The notes under the pieces were generated by a model. It saw only the letters and a list, made by a program, of their open reading frames with translations, was not told the DNA's origin and did no database searches. From Saprospirales bacterium (GTDB taxonomy: Bacteria; Bacteroidota; Bacteroidia; Chitinophagales; Saprospiraceae), in NCBI GenBank assembly GCA_003559985.1, contig PWJP01000260.1, positions 1 to 13,614 of the forward strand: a stretch of DNA of 13,614 nt, read 5' to 3'. The translations under genes were made by a program, and so were the position numbers. This document shows, in pieces, positions 5,869 through 13,512 of this stretch. Each line of letters begins with the position of its first letter. The stretch's first letter is position 1.

Positions 5869-8604
5869 ATGACCTACAGTGGCGTGTTGAGATTTTTCCA
5901 GATAAAGGGGGCCGAGGTGCCTACCTTCCTCAATATGCTCGGTCATTCTTTTTTCAATGCCCTGGCAATCGCTTTTTCTTTCACTGCAATAAATGTTTTG
6001 CTCGTGGAGATGCATGGGATTGAAAACCTCCCCTACATTTACTTGCTGGGTGGGTTTTTGATGCTGATAGCCGGCCGGATATACTCCTCGCTCGAATCGA
6101 GTTTGCCCCCGGAGAGACTTTTCACTCTTGTACTGCTGTTTTGTATAGGCTGGGCCGTTGTTGCACGTTCGGCAGACCTGGTCCAAAATACTCTGCTTTT
6201 TGTCTCCTTCCTCTACGCCCTTTATCTCGTAATTTACCAGCTCAGCAACCTGGAGTTTTGGGGAGTGGCTTCGCTCCTCTACGATGTCCGTCAGAGCAAA
6301 AGGCTGTTTGGGATGTTGACGACGGGGGAATCTGTGGCTAAAATACTGGGATATTTGGCCACCCCGCTCATCGTGACCTGGTTTTCGGTTTACGACCTTT
6401 TCCTTTGTGCGGCAGTGGCTTTTCTCATCTCCCTGTTTTTCTTTTACAAACTGGCCCGTCTGAACAAGGAGGGGCTTAAAGTAGCTCACCATCACGATGA
6501 GGATCACGATAAAAAGGGCGACAGTTGGCTTTCCGTCTTTCGCATTGGAGATCCCTTTTTGAAGATTACCGGATTGTTCGCGCTGCTGGCTGTTTTGGTG
6601 TATTATTTTGTGCATTACACCTTTCTCAACCGGGTTGAAATTCACTTCAGGGAAGCGGAGCAGTTGGCTTACTTTTTTGGCCTCTTTTTCAGTATTGGTA
6701 CTTTTCTCAATCTCGTCAACCGGCTTTTGGTGTTCAACCGCCTTTTCAAAATGTTGCGGATAGGCAACATGATACTTATATTGCCTGCCTTCCTGGCTGT
6801 ACTTGCGCTCGCAGGCCTGGTTGGGATGGTTTTTATTGAAGACCCGCTCTTATTCATGCTTTGGGTTTTTGGTTTGATTATGTTGTTCGATGAGATATTG
6901 CGGTCTTCTCTTCACCTGCCCTCCTTTTTCGTGCTCTTTCAGCCGCTTTCAAAACACAAGCGATTGGAGGGGCATACCCTGGCAAAGGGCAGAATGGAAC
7001 CATTGGGCATGTTGTTGGCCGGTGGCGTGATGCTCGCATTGATTTGGTTTGGAGTTTTTACGATTCAGAGCATTATTGTTTGCCTGGCCGCGGCCTTGAT
7101 TTTATGGATTCTGATTGGAGTGAAGGTTTCAAGGATGTACGGCGAGCTGGTTCGTTTTTTACTAAAGAACCGCCTCCTTACAAGCCGAAATTTGGACTTT
7201 TCAAAAGAAGAATTGGGGGTAATTGGAGGGGAGATTAGTGCCAGTACAGATCCGGTAAATCTCCTTTACCGGCTGAAGGTGATGGGACCCGGCTTACCGG
7301 ATCAGGAGCGAAAGGATATGCTGGTGAGATTGTTGAGTGAGGAAAATCCGCTCATTTTAACAGAGGCCCTCGAACTGGCAGGGGAATTTCGGGATGAGAG
7401 AATGGTGCCCTATGCCAGGGAATTGGCTGCGCATGAGAATTTGGAGGTGAGCTCAAAAGCGGTTTTCTTACTGTGCTCATTTTTGGAGGATGATGCTGTG
7501 GAGGAGCTGGAGGAGGATATCAGGCAGAGCACTGGGGAGCGGAAGGAACAACTGGTTGCAGCCGTGCTCAAGTACAGTGGGATAGTCGGAGCGACAACCT
7601 ATGGCAGTGAACTCATGGAAAAAGCGAGATCTGGCACAATCGAGAATAGAATCACTGCTGCCCGTGTGATCGGTCTGGTGGGGCTGAGAGATTATTACCA
7701 TCCACTGGCTAAATTGCTTCGGGACAAAGACAGGGAAGTCAGGAGGGCGGCCATTGCAGCAACAGCCACGGTCAAAAATGAAAAGCTCATCCCCATTCTC
7801 TTCGAAATTGTGATTTCCGGTGATTTGTTCCGCGAGGCATCCCGGGCCATAGCTTCCTTTGGGAAGGTGGCGGTGCCGCACCTCGTGATGGAACTCGCAA
7901 AATCCTACGACAACAGAATCCATCAGCGCTTGCTAAAGATAGCCGGCCATATTCATCTTCCCGGGTCGCTTAAGATGCTTTTGCCTGATTTGCTTGCCTC
8001 GGACCCGGGCACCAGATCGGTGGCAATTTCAGGAATTTACTATTCAGGTGAAACCATAACCGGGGCAGAGGTCAGGGATAAAGTGGATCGCTTACTCGGT
8101 TTGGAATCCCGGTATTTTGATGTGTTGGTGGCCCAGCTTTTATCCCCACTTGCAGAGGATGACGACCGGTTGAGGCGCTCTTTGTTGAGCGAATTAGATT
8201 TACAGCGCGACCGGGTTTTGAAAATTGCCGGCTTGTGGTATGGGCGCAGACTCATTCAACGCGTATCGGACAATTTGAGATCCGCTGACCGGAACCTGGC
8301 TGTCAATGCCATTGAGTTGCTCGAGAATAGATTGGTGAGAAAGGATGCCGCCAGAGTGATTCCCGTAGTGGAGTTTTCTCTCGAAACCCTCTATGACTGG
8401 AAAAAAAGTCACCACAATTACAAAAAAGACCAGGGCATTGAAGCTCTTTTTTCCAACGGATTCGTCTGTGCCAGTGAATGGCTTATTGCTCTGATGGTGC
8501 GCATATATAGAGAACGCGATATTGCATTGCCCCGCGAAATAATACCTCTGGTGGAGGGAATTGATTCGGAGGCCATTATGGCTGAATTAAACGCCAAAAA
8601 TTAA
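5869..8604 (+). CDS. NTT/MFS-like membrane transporter fused to C-terminal HEAT repeats
   Basis: 911 residues. Residues about 1-425 are hydrophobic with roughly 10-12 predicted membrane helices, e.g. 25-45, 48-67, 80-98 and 105-125, in two bundles. Between the bundles lies a cytoplasmic-type loop with a His/Asp run (H207-H208-H209-D-E-D-H213-D). Near residues 356-385 the block FQPLSKHKRL...KGRMEPLGMLLAGG resembles the PL..K.R.KG.....KPLG motif of nucleotide transporter (NTT, ATP/ADP translocase-like) relatives. Residues about 430-911 are soluble and helical with HEAT-like repeats, clearest at 592-650 (RITAARVIGLVGL, then DREVRRAAIAA). In general, NTT-HEAT and NTT-CNMP-HEAT fusions exist in free-living bacteria; their substrates are largely unknown. 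Here the cNMP-binding part is the next gene, 4 bp away. The start ATG is preferred because it directly precedes the first membrane domain. Substrate, direction of transport and even transport activity are not shown. Confidence 0.82.
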   Translation: MTYSGVLRFFQIKGAEVPTFLNMLGHSFFNALAIAFSFTAINVLLVEMHGIENLPYIYLLGGFLMLIAGRIYSSLESSLPPERLFTLVLLFCIGWAVVARSADLVQNTLLFVSFLYALYLVIYQLSNLEFWGVASLLYDVRQSKRLFGMLTTGESVAKILGYLATPLIVTWFSVYDLFLCAAVAFLISLFFFYKLARLNKEGLKVAHHHDEDHDKKGDSWLSVFRIGDPFLKITGLFALLAVLVYYFVHYTFLNRVEIHFREAEQLAYFFGLFFSIGTFLNLVNRLLVFNRLFKMLRIGNMILILPAFLAVLALAGLVGMVFIEDPLLFMLWVFGLIMLFDEILRSSLHLPSFFVLFQPLSKHKRLEGHTLAKGRMEPLGMLLAGGVMLALIWFGVFTIQSIIVCLAAALILWILIGVKVSRMYGELVRFLLKNRLLTSRNLDFSKEELGVIGGEISASTDPVNLLYRLKVMGPGLPDQERKDMLVRLLSEENPLILTEALELAGEFRDERMVPYARELAAHENLEVSSKAVFLLCSFLEDDAVEELEEDIRQSTGERKEQLVAAVLKYSGIVGATTYGSELMEKARSGTIENRITAARVIGLVGLRDYYHPLAKLLRDKDREVRRAAIAATATVKNEKLIPILFEIVISGDLFREASRAIASFGKVAVPHLVMELAKSYDNRIHQRLLKIAGHIHLPGSLKMLLPDLLASDPGTRSVAISGIYYSGETITGAEVRDKVDRLLGLESRYFDVLVAQLLSPLAEDDDRLRRSLLSELDLQRDRVLKIAGLWYGRRLIQRVSDNLRSADRNLAVNAIELLENRLVRKDAARVIPVVEFSLETLYDWKKSHHNYKKDQGIEALFSNGFVCASEWLIALMVRIYRERDIALPREIIPLVEGIDSEAIMAELNAKN

Positions 8605-8608
8605 GCTT

Positions 8609-9049
8609 ATGGAGTTTTTGATCGACAAGGTATTTTCGCTTAAAGGAGTTTCTGTTTTTGAAAAACTGCCCGAGGCCTCCTTACTGGATGTAGCCAGAAT
8701 CATGGATTATGACGAGTTTAAAAAAGGCGTGGAATTCATCCGAAAGGGCGAAATGGCAGGGGAGATGTACATTGTAAAAAGCGGAGAGGTAAAGGTTCAC
8801 GATGGTGAGCATCTCCTGGCCAAACTGGGCCCCGGTGAAATAGTCGGTGAACTGGCGCTTTTGACTCCCATACCGCGAACGGCCTCGGTGAGTGCCCTCT
8901 CAGATGTGGTGGTTTATAAAATTGGCAGGGAACACTTTTTGGACCTGCTGTATGAAAAACCGGAATTGATGAACGAAATCATCGAAGTGCTCATCCAGCG
9001 AATAATAGCCCTGAATGAAGAGATAAAAAAATTGAAATCGGGCCAGTGA
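8609..9049 (+). CDS. Stand-alone cyclic-nucleotide-binding domain protein
   Basis: 146 residues, essentially one CRP-type cNMP-binding beta-barrel (about 12-130) plus a short helical end (EVLIQRIIALNEEIKKLKSG). There is no DNA-binding HTH after it, so it is not a CRP/FNR regulator, and no kinase or channel domain. The phosphate-binding cassette reads GEIVGELALLTPIPRTASV (76-94): the ribose-contacting Glu (E81) and phosphate-contacting Arg (R90) are both kept, so it can be expected to bind cAMP or cGMP. It begins 4 bp after the NTT-HEAT stop and is almost surely in the same operon. Its likely job is to sense a cyclic nucleotide and act on the HEAT domain of that protein, an inference from adjacency and from known fused versions. 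Confidence 0.88.
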   Translation: MEFLIDKVFSLKGVSVFEKLPEASLLDVARIMDYDEFKKGVEFIRKGEMAGEMYIVKSGEVKVHDGEHLLAKLGPGEIVGELALLTPIPRTASVSALSDVVVYKIGREHFLDLLYEKPELMNEIIEVLIQRIIALNEEIKKLKSGQ

Positions 9050-9094
9050 TCCCCGGCTTGATTTTTCTCAGTCGGCTTATTTCCGTGTATTGAT

Positions 9095-9673
9095 TCACTT
9101 GACCATTTCCCTGAGTTCCTCTAAGTATTTGGCCTTGACCGGCGCCCTGTTTTTTTTCGCCCATTCAGTGTGAAATTGATGACTCTCGAAAAACGAGACC
9201 TGGATTTGGTTCCATTTATTGCGGTCTGTCAGCCCTTTGAAGTGCTTAAGCTCCTCAAACAGGGATTCGCTGATGGGATAAAAATCATCCCTGCCCAGGT
9301 AATCCAGATCGGCATCGCAAATGATATTCTCCATTTCAGTTTTCGGCTGTTGGGGTACTTTGGTCGCCATGATTAGACCGGAGATGGTTTTTATGGCCTT
9401 TTCGGAGAATTCAAAACGGGGCAGAATCCGCTCAGCAATTTCAACTCCCTTTTTTTCATGTTCATCGTAAGTGTACAAAAAACCGGTGTCGTGCATCAGC
9501 GCTCCTGTTTTGAGCAAAGTTGCATCCTCCTGATTCAACTGAAAGCGTTCGCAGTAAGCAATGCATACCTGCAGCACATCCCGGGTGTGATGCACACCGT
9601 GATAGGTGAGTTTTGGGGAAAGTTTTTTCTCCAATTCACCCAGGACAAATTTTTCCAATTCCTGGTATAGCAT
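9095..9673 (-). CDS. HD-domain metal-dependent phosphohydrolase
   Basis: 192 residues, mostly an HD domain. Metal-binding landmarks are YHGVHHT (24-30; H25, H28/H29), MHDTGF (60-65; H61-D62), YDEHE (69-73), and CDADLDYLGRDDF (119-131; D122/D124). Proteins with this YHxxxHT...HD...CDADLDYLGR pattern are usually annotated as HD phosphohydrolases; some relatives are linked to nucleotide cyclase domains. The natural substrate (cyclic nucleotide, (p)ppGpp-like or dNTP) cannot be read from the sequence. It converges on the cNMP-binding gene with a 45-bp gap, so the neighbourhood hints at, but does not prove, cyclic-nucleotide turnover. It has its own promoter-like sequence just upstream. The start gives the family-like N-terminal helix (LYQELEKFVLGELEKKL). 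Confidence 0.88.
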   Translation of the reverse strand: MLYQELEKFVLGELEKKLSPKLTYHGVHHTRDVLQVCIAYCERFQLNQEDATLLKTGALMHDTGFLYTYDEHEKKGVEIAERILPRFEFSEKAIKTISGLIMATKVPQQPKTEMENIICDADLDYLGRDDFYPISESLFEELKHFKGLTDRNKWNQIQVSFFESHQFHTEWAKKNRAPVKAKYLEELREMVK

Positions 9674-9699
9674 GGTTGGTGAGCATATTCAGCAATTTA

Positions 9700-9732
9700 C
9701 AAAGGTATTAAGAAAATGTGATATATTTTCAA
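9700..9732 (-). promoter_or_regulatory. Bacteroidota-type promoter for the HD gene
   Basis: On the minus strand a TTG (9730-9732) is followed after 22 nt by TACCTTTG (9700-9707), matching the TTG-N17-23-TAnnTTTG consensus known from Flavobacterium and Bacteroides. The -7 box ends 26 bp before the ATG. It is the only candidate here with both boxes in range. Confidence 0.5.
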
Positions 9733-9777
9733 AACATTTTTTGATTACGTCAAAAAAGCGCAAAAATTGGGAGGTTG

Positions 9778-10119
9778 TCACCCTATTCGGGTTCCATTTT
9801 CAACTTCGAAATCCGGACGGAGGAGGACCACCTCTCCATTGCTTTCAACTGCTCCGAGCACCAGGCACTCGCTCATCATATTGGCAATTTGTTTCGGGGG
9901 GAAATTGATCACTGCGATTACCTGGGTTCCAATGAGGTCTGCTGGCAGATATTTGTCTGTGATTTTTGCCGAGCTTTTGAGCTTTCCCTCCTCGCCAAAG
10001 TCGATGACCATTTTGATGGAGTGGTCTTTTGCTTCTTCAAGATAGGCAGCCTCAAGCACCGTGCCGACGCGCATATCTAATTTTTGAAAGTCCCACCAAT
10101 TTATCTGACCGCTGTCCAT
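9778..10119 (-). CDS. csaA: CsaA-type tRNA-binding domain protein
   Basis: 113 residues with the start used here; B. subtilis CsaA is about the same size. It is a single tRNA_bind (OB-fold) domain: WWDFQKLDMRVGTVLEA at the N-terminus, KMVIDFGEEGKLKSSAKIT, DLIGTQVIAVINFPPKQIA, and the C-terminal MSECLVLGAV...VVLLRPD...NGTRIG. All are hallmarks of CsaA, a homodimeric tRNA-binding protein with reported chaperone/export-related activity. An ATG eight codons earlier (10143) would overlap the peptidase gene by 17 bp; the later ATG leaves 7 bp and aligns best with family N-termini. It very likely shares an mRNA with the upstream S8 peptidase, and no terminator was recognised after it. Confidence 0.92.
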   Translation of the reverse strand: MDSGQINWWDFQKLDMRVGTVLEAAYLEEAKDHSIKMVIDFGEEGKLKSSAKITDKYLPADLIGTQVIAVINFPPKQIANMMSECLVLGAVESNGEVVLLRPDFEVENGTRIG

Positions 10120-10126
10120 TTTTTTG

Positions 10127-11737
10127 TTAGTTTGAACGCTCAATGGCGATTTTTACAGCCTCATAAGCATTTATGTAGCCACCTGTACTGCTCAGTTCGC
10201 TGAAATGAACCAACTCCCTGTCGCTAGGTCTCGACACTTCCGCATCCTCCCTGATAGCGGAATCTTCAATGATGGCCTTAATCTCTCTGGCAGAAAATTC
10301 GGGGAAATAGGCCCTCAAAAGCGCTGCCAAACCTGCAACCATGGGAGCAGCCATGCTGGTGCCCTGCAAGTCCTGGTAGTCATCTCCGGGAACGGTGGAG
10401 TAGATGAAGTTACCCGGCGCAAAAACATCCACTGTTTCTTTTCCGTAGTTGGAGAAGGAGGCCACCAGGGTAGGGGGATTTTCGTAATTCAGTGCCCCCA
10501 CTTCTATCCAATTGCGGGCCTGTCTCGGACCCAGGAATCTTCTTCTCTCAAAAACGGGGTTCGGGAAATTGTCGTTGAGGTCGTTGTTTTGGGCACTGTT
10601 TCCGGCTGCGTGGACCAGCAGTACATCATTTCGCTCTGCATGCCGGACCGCATCGTCCACCACCTGTTTGTTCCAGGAATACCCCTTCCCAAAGGACATA
10701 TTTATAATCGAAGCACCATTGTCCACTGCATAGCGGATGGCATTGGCCACGTCCTTGTCTCTTTCATCGCCGTTTGGTACAGTTCTGATAGACATTATGC
10801 GTACATTTTCTGCAATTCCGTCGATTCCGATGTCATTGTCTCTGACTGCTCCAATAATACCGGCCACATGGGTTCCGTGTTGGGAAAATTCACCGCCCAC
10901 CTCGTTGTTTCCGTAATACCGCTCTTCCTGATCATCGTAATTGTCGTTGACCAAATGGCGCGGACAAAATTCTACATTGTAGTGGTAATTGTACCGATCG
11001 CGATAGTGGTCAATTCCCCCGACCAGATTCTCCTTTAGGTCCTCACGCAGATTGTCGTAATCTGCATCGGGATAGTCCTCCAAAAAGTTTAGTAAGACCT
11101 GTATCCCAAAACTTACGTCCCGGTCACCCTGGGGGTCAATGTTGAGCAGTGCATCCTCGGTAAGTGGCTCGTCTCCAATAGCAAGCATGACTTTGTCAAT
11201 GGACAACAGCAGCCTGTTGGTGAAGTCACTGAACTGCTCGTAGTTGTTTTTTGCATTCTCTCTACCGCTCTGATAAGCTCTTTTGTAGGTCAAATACCGC
11301 GCGTATTCCCGCCGCTCTCTTCTGTTTAACTCAACGGGGTCCAGGTGCGCATATTGGTCGCGAAATTTGCGATAGAGCCGGGTGATTTCCAGATTGTCGT
11401 ATATGACATTGCTGTCGGGACCTCCAATAAAATTCCACCCGTGTAGATCATCCACATAACCATTTCCGTCGTCATCCCTTCCGGTACCTGCTGTTTCACC
11501 AGGATTGACCCAGATATTGTCTCTCAGGTCTTCATGCTCTATATCAACTCCACTGTCAATGACGGCCACTACGATAGTTTGGCTCTCGCGACCATCCAGT
11601 AGTTCGTATGCACCCGCGGTATTTAGTCCGCGATAGCCGTCATCTTCAGGACATAAGTGAAACCAGTCCAAAGGCACCTGTGGTTGCGCCAGAACAACTG
11701 TTGGGATTATTAGGAGGAGGAAAAAGATATTCTTCAT
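10127..11737 (-). CDS. Secreted S8-family (subtilisin-like) serine peptidase
   Basis: 536 residues with the start at MKNIFFLLLIIPTVVLAQ, a clear Sec signal peptide likely cut after LAQ, so the protein is exported. The triad and oxyanion residues are visible: D61 in VAVIDSGVD, H287 in QHGTHVAG, N380 in AAGN, and S461 in GTSMAAPMVAG. A RDDDGNGYVDDLHGWNF block (87-103) is the Ca-binding-like loop usual in Bacteroidota S8 proteins. About 180 residues of charged, Tyr/Asn-rich helical sequence (about 110-282) separate the Asp and His blocks, far more than in subtilisin. There is no separate propeptide and no recognisable T9SS sorting domain; it ends soon after the catalytic domain (EAVKIAIERSN), so it is probably periplasmic or outer-membrane associated. 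The frame is open 20 codons further upstream to an ATG at 11797, rejected because it would bury the signal peptide. Confidence 0.93.
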   Translation of the reverse strand: MKNIFFLLLIIPTVVLAQPQVPLDWFHLCPEDDGYRGLNTAGAYELLDGRESQTIVVAVIDSGVDIEHEDLRDNIWVNPGETAGTGRDDDGNGYVDDLHGWNFIGGPDSNVIYDNLEITRLYRKFRDQYAHLDPVELNRRERREYARYLTYKRAYQSGRENAKNNYEQFSDFTNRLLLSIDKVMLAIGDEPLTEDALLNIDPQGDRDVSFGIQVLLNFLEDYPDADYDNLREDLKENLVGGIDHYRDRYNYHYNVEFCPRHLVNDNYDDQEERYYGNNEVGGEFSQHGTHVAGIIGAVRDNDIGIDGIAENVRIMSIRTVPNGDERDKDVANAIRYAVDNGASIINMSFGKGYSWNKQVVDDAVRHAERNDVLLVHAAGNSAQNNDLNDNFPNPVFERRRFLGPRQARNWIEVGALNYENPPTLVASFSNYGKETVDVFAPGNFIYSTVPGDDYQDLQGTSMAAPMVAGLAALLRAYFPEFSAREIKAIIEDSAIREDAEVSRPSDRELVHFSELSSTGGYINAYEAVKIAIERSN

Positions 11738-12585
11738 TGAATAAAAGATTTTTGAAAAATTAAACTGGATACCACAGTAATACAATTGCTGACGCACTCA
11801 GTTCAACCATTGGTTTACATGATTTTTGGTCCGGTGCGATTTTAAAAGACGTATAGTGAACGCAGCTCAAAGCTGAATACAGATAATTTTTACCGGATTT
11901 CTGGTAAAATTCAGGGGAGGAGCATGTTGAGTTGTGAGTTGTTTTAAGTGGGCGTAAGTACTAAGTGGCGGACAAAACATCTAATTTTTGAGGTTGTAAA
12001 TTTTAGAGGATTTTCCCAGGGCATATTGCCTTTAGGTCCTCTTTTAGCCTCCTGATTGCGGCTCGGTGGTTCTGCAAACTCTGGTTTCACGCAGAGGACA
12101 CAGAGGCTGTATTATTTGCATCTTTGAATTTCCTGAAATTATTATAGTTAGGGGCTTTTGAATCCAGGATGGGATTCTACACGAAGTGCGCAGAGAACTT
12201 CCATGTAAATTTTGAGTTCCGGCTTGTTTATGGATTTATTGGGATAGAATTTATGGATGGTCATAACGGTTGTTTCGGTGAGTTGAGACGTGTATTGGAG
12301 CTGAGAACAATAGCTTCATTTGGCTGGGAAACGTTAACAGACCCTAAATGCAACCCCGTCAATTCGGTTTTCTGGCACATTTTATTAAATTTGCCGAATG
12401 GAGTATTGAAAGCCATGCTAAAATGAGTCAGTGTCAAATCTGGTTTGTACTATGGCAATTTATGCAGAGTGGGTTGAGTTTTAAAACAGAGTTTTTGGGA
12501 AAAAGGAAGGAAAAGCTGCGTGTGGCAGGTTTTAAGTGATAAATGGCACCTGTCCGGCTAATCTATCAGAAGAAAATACCATCAT
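11738..12585. other. Gene-free intergenic region with degenerate repeat words
   Basis: No convincing gene. The stretch is mostly AT-rich. It contains a TTTTACC/GGTAAAA inverted repeat with an 8-nt loop (11888-11909) and an opposite-strand echo of the ACTCACAACTCAAC repeat tail (11926-11944). It also has a CACGCAGAGGACACAGAGG word (12088-12106) and a CGCAGAGAAC word near 12190. An 85-codon open frame at 12169-12426 has no family-like features. A TAAATTTG (12386-12393) matches a -7 box but is about 190 bp from the next gene. The promoters of both the S8 peptidase and the outer-membrane gene must lie here, but I cannot place them. Confidence 0.6.
11926..11944 (-). repeat. Inverted copy of the composite repeat tail
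   Basis: The reverse complement contains ACTCACAACTCAAC, the same as 881-894 in repeat copy 1. It is short and low-complexity, so relatedness is suggestive only. Confidence 0.4.
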
Positions 12586-13467
12586 ATGAAATACGGCAAA
12601 TTGATGTTGCTTGCGTTCGGCTTGTTTTGGTTTCAGGGTCCTACGGCCCACACTCAGCATTTTGAGGTGGGAATCGGTGGGGGAACTACCAATTATTACG
12701 GAGATCTCAGTGTGGGAACCTTCAAGGATATTACGAGAAACACCCATGTGGGTGTCACCGGATTCGGAAAATACCACATCAGCCCCACCTTTAATGTGGG
12801 CATGTCCATCAGTCACGGGCGCATCAGTGGAGACGACCGATATGCTGAAGACGAAGAGACGCGTATGCGTAATTTGAGCTTTCGGTCTCCGGTGACGGAG
12901 GTAGCTTTGCGATTGTATATCAATTTGCTCGGCTTTGATCCTTACAACTTCAGGTCACCTTGGTCGCCCTACATTTTTGGAGGAATAGCCGGTTTCCGGT
13001 TCCAGCCCGAGACTTTGTACGAAGGGGAGTGGGTCGAATTGCAGCCACTCGGTACTGAGGGTCAGGGACTGGACGCATTCCCGGATCGCGAAAAGTACGA
13101 TCTCATACAAATTTCGGTGCCGCTCGGCTTTGGATTTAAATACGCACTCTCTGAATTTCTCACCATTGGCTTCGAATTCGGTTACCGCCTCACCTTTACG
13201 GACTATCTGGATGATGTGAGCACCGATTACGTACCCTATTCGCTGATGGTCGAAGAGCGTGGAGAAGTAGCGGCAGCTCTGAGTGACCGGAGTTGGGAAT
13301 ACCTCGGTCAGCAACCTATGGACAGAGAGGGGCCCCGCGGAAATCCCGATAAAAACGATGGATACATTTTTACCGTTTTGACGCTTTCCTATCATTTTCT
13401 GGACACGGGACTGGCCCAATCGCGCCAGCGCAGATCAAACCGAACGGGCTGCCCCAGCGGTTTTTAA
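12586..13467 (+). CDS. DUF6089-type outer-membrane beta-barrel protein
   Basis: 293 residues. The N-terminus (KYGKLMLLAFGLFWFQGPTAHTQ) is a Sec signal peptide. Mature sequence starts HFEVGIGGGTTNYYGDLS, the signature opening of DUF6089 proteins of Bacteroidota, followed by alternating strands with aromatic ends: VGVTGFGKYHIS, VGMSISHGRIS, VALRLYINLLGF, PYIFGGIAGFRF, ISVPLGFGFKYAL, LTIGFEFGYRLTFTDYLDDVSTDY and a final YIFTVLTLSYHF. The last residues GCPSGF resemble the CPxF-like ends of the family. It is predicted to sit in the outer membrane; function unknown, and there is no enzyme motif. The Asp/Tyr-rich block DYLDDVSTDYV is typical of an extracellular or periplasmic loop. recQ follows on the same strand after 45 bp; a functional link between them is unlikely. 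Confidence 0.87.
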   Translation: MKYGKLMLLAFGLFWFQGPTAHTQHFEVGIGGGTTNYYGDLSVGTFKDITRNTHVGVTGFGKYHISPTFNVGMSISHGRISGDDRYAEDEETRMRNLSFRSPVTEVALRLYINLLGFDPYNFRSPWSPYIFGGIAGFRFQPETLYEGEWVELQPLGTEGQGLDAFPDREKYDLIQISVPLGFGFKYALSEFLTIGFEFGYRLTFTDYLDDVSTDYVPYSLMVEERGEVAAALSDRSWEYLGQQPMDREGPRGNPDKNDGYIFTVLTLSYHFLDTGLAQSRQRRSNRTGCPSGF

Positions 13468-13512
13468 ATCAACTCCCGCCCCCTGAAGGCTTGAAAGCAG
13501 AATTTGCAAATT

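Noticed and set aside
5746..6645. 299-codon minus-strand open frame
   Set aside because: It lies opposite the membrane domain of the NTT-HEAT gene, is Gln/His/Lys-rich and has no family features; a shadow frame.
8609..9049. CRP/FNR-type transcription factor
   Set aside because: The cNMP domain is followed only by a short helix; no helix-turn-helix is present.
10205..11038. 277-codon plus-strand open frame
   Set aside because: It is antisense to the catalytic domain of the S8 peptidase, which carries a full set of active-site motifs; a shadow frame.
11738..11797. N-terminal extension of the S8 peptidase to the ATG at 11797
   Set aside because: It would place 20 residues in front of a clean signal peptide.
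12169..12426. 85-codon open frame in the second gene-free region
   Set aside because: No recognisable motif, starts within CGCAGAG-type repeat words, and no promoter or start signal supports it.
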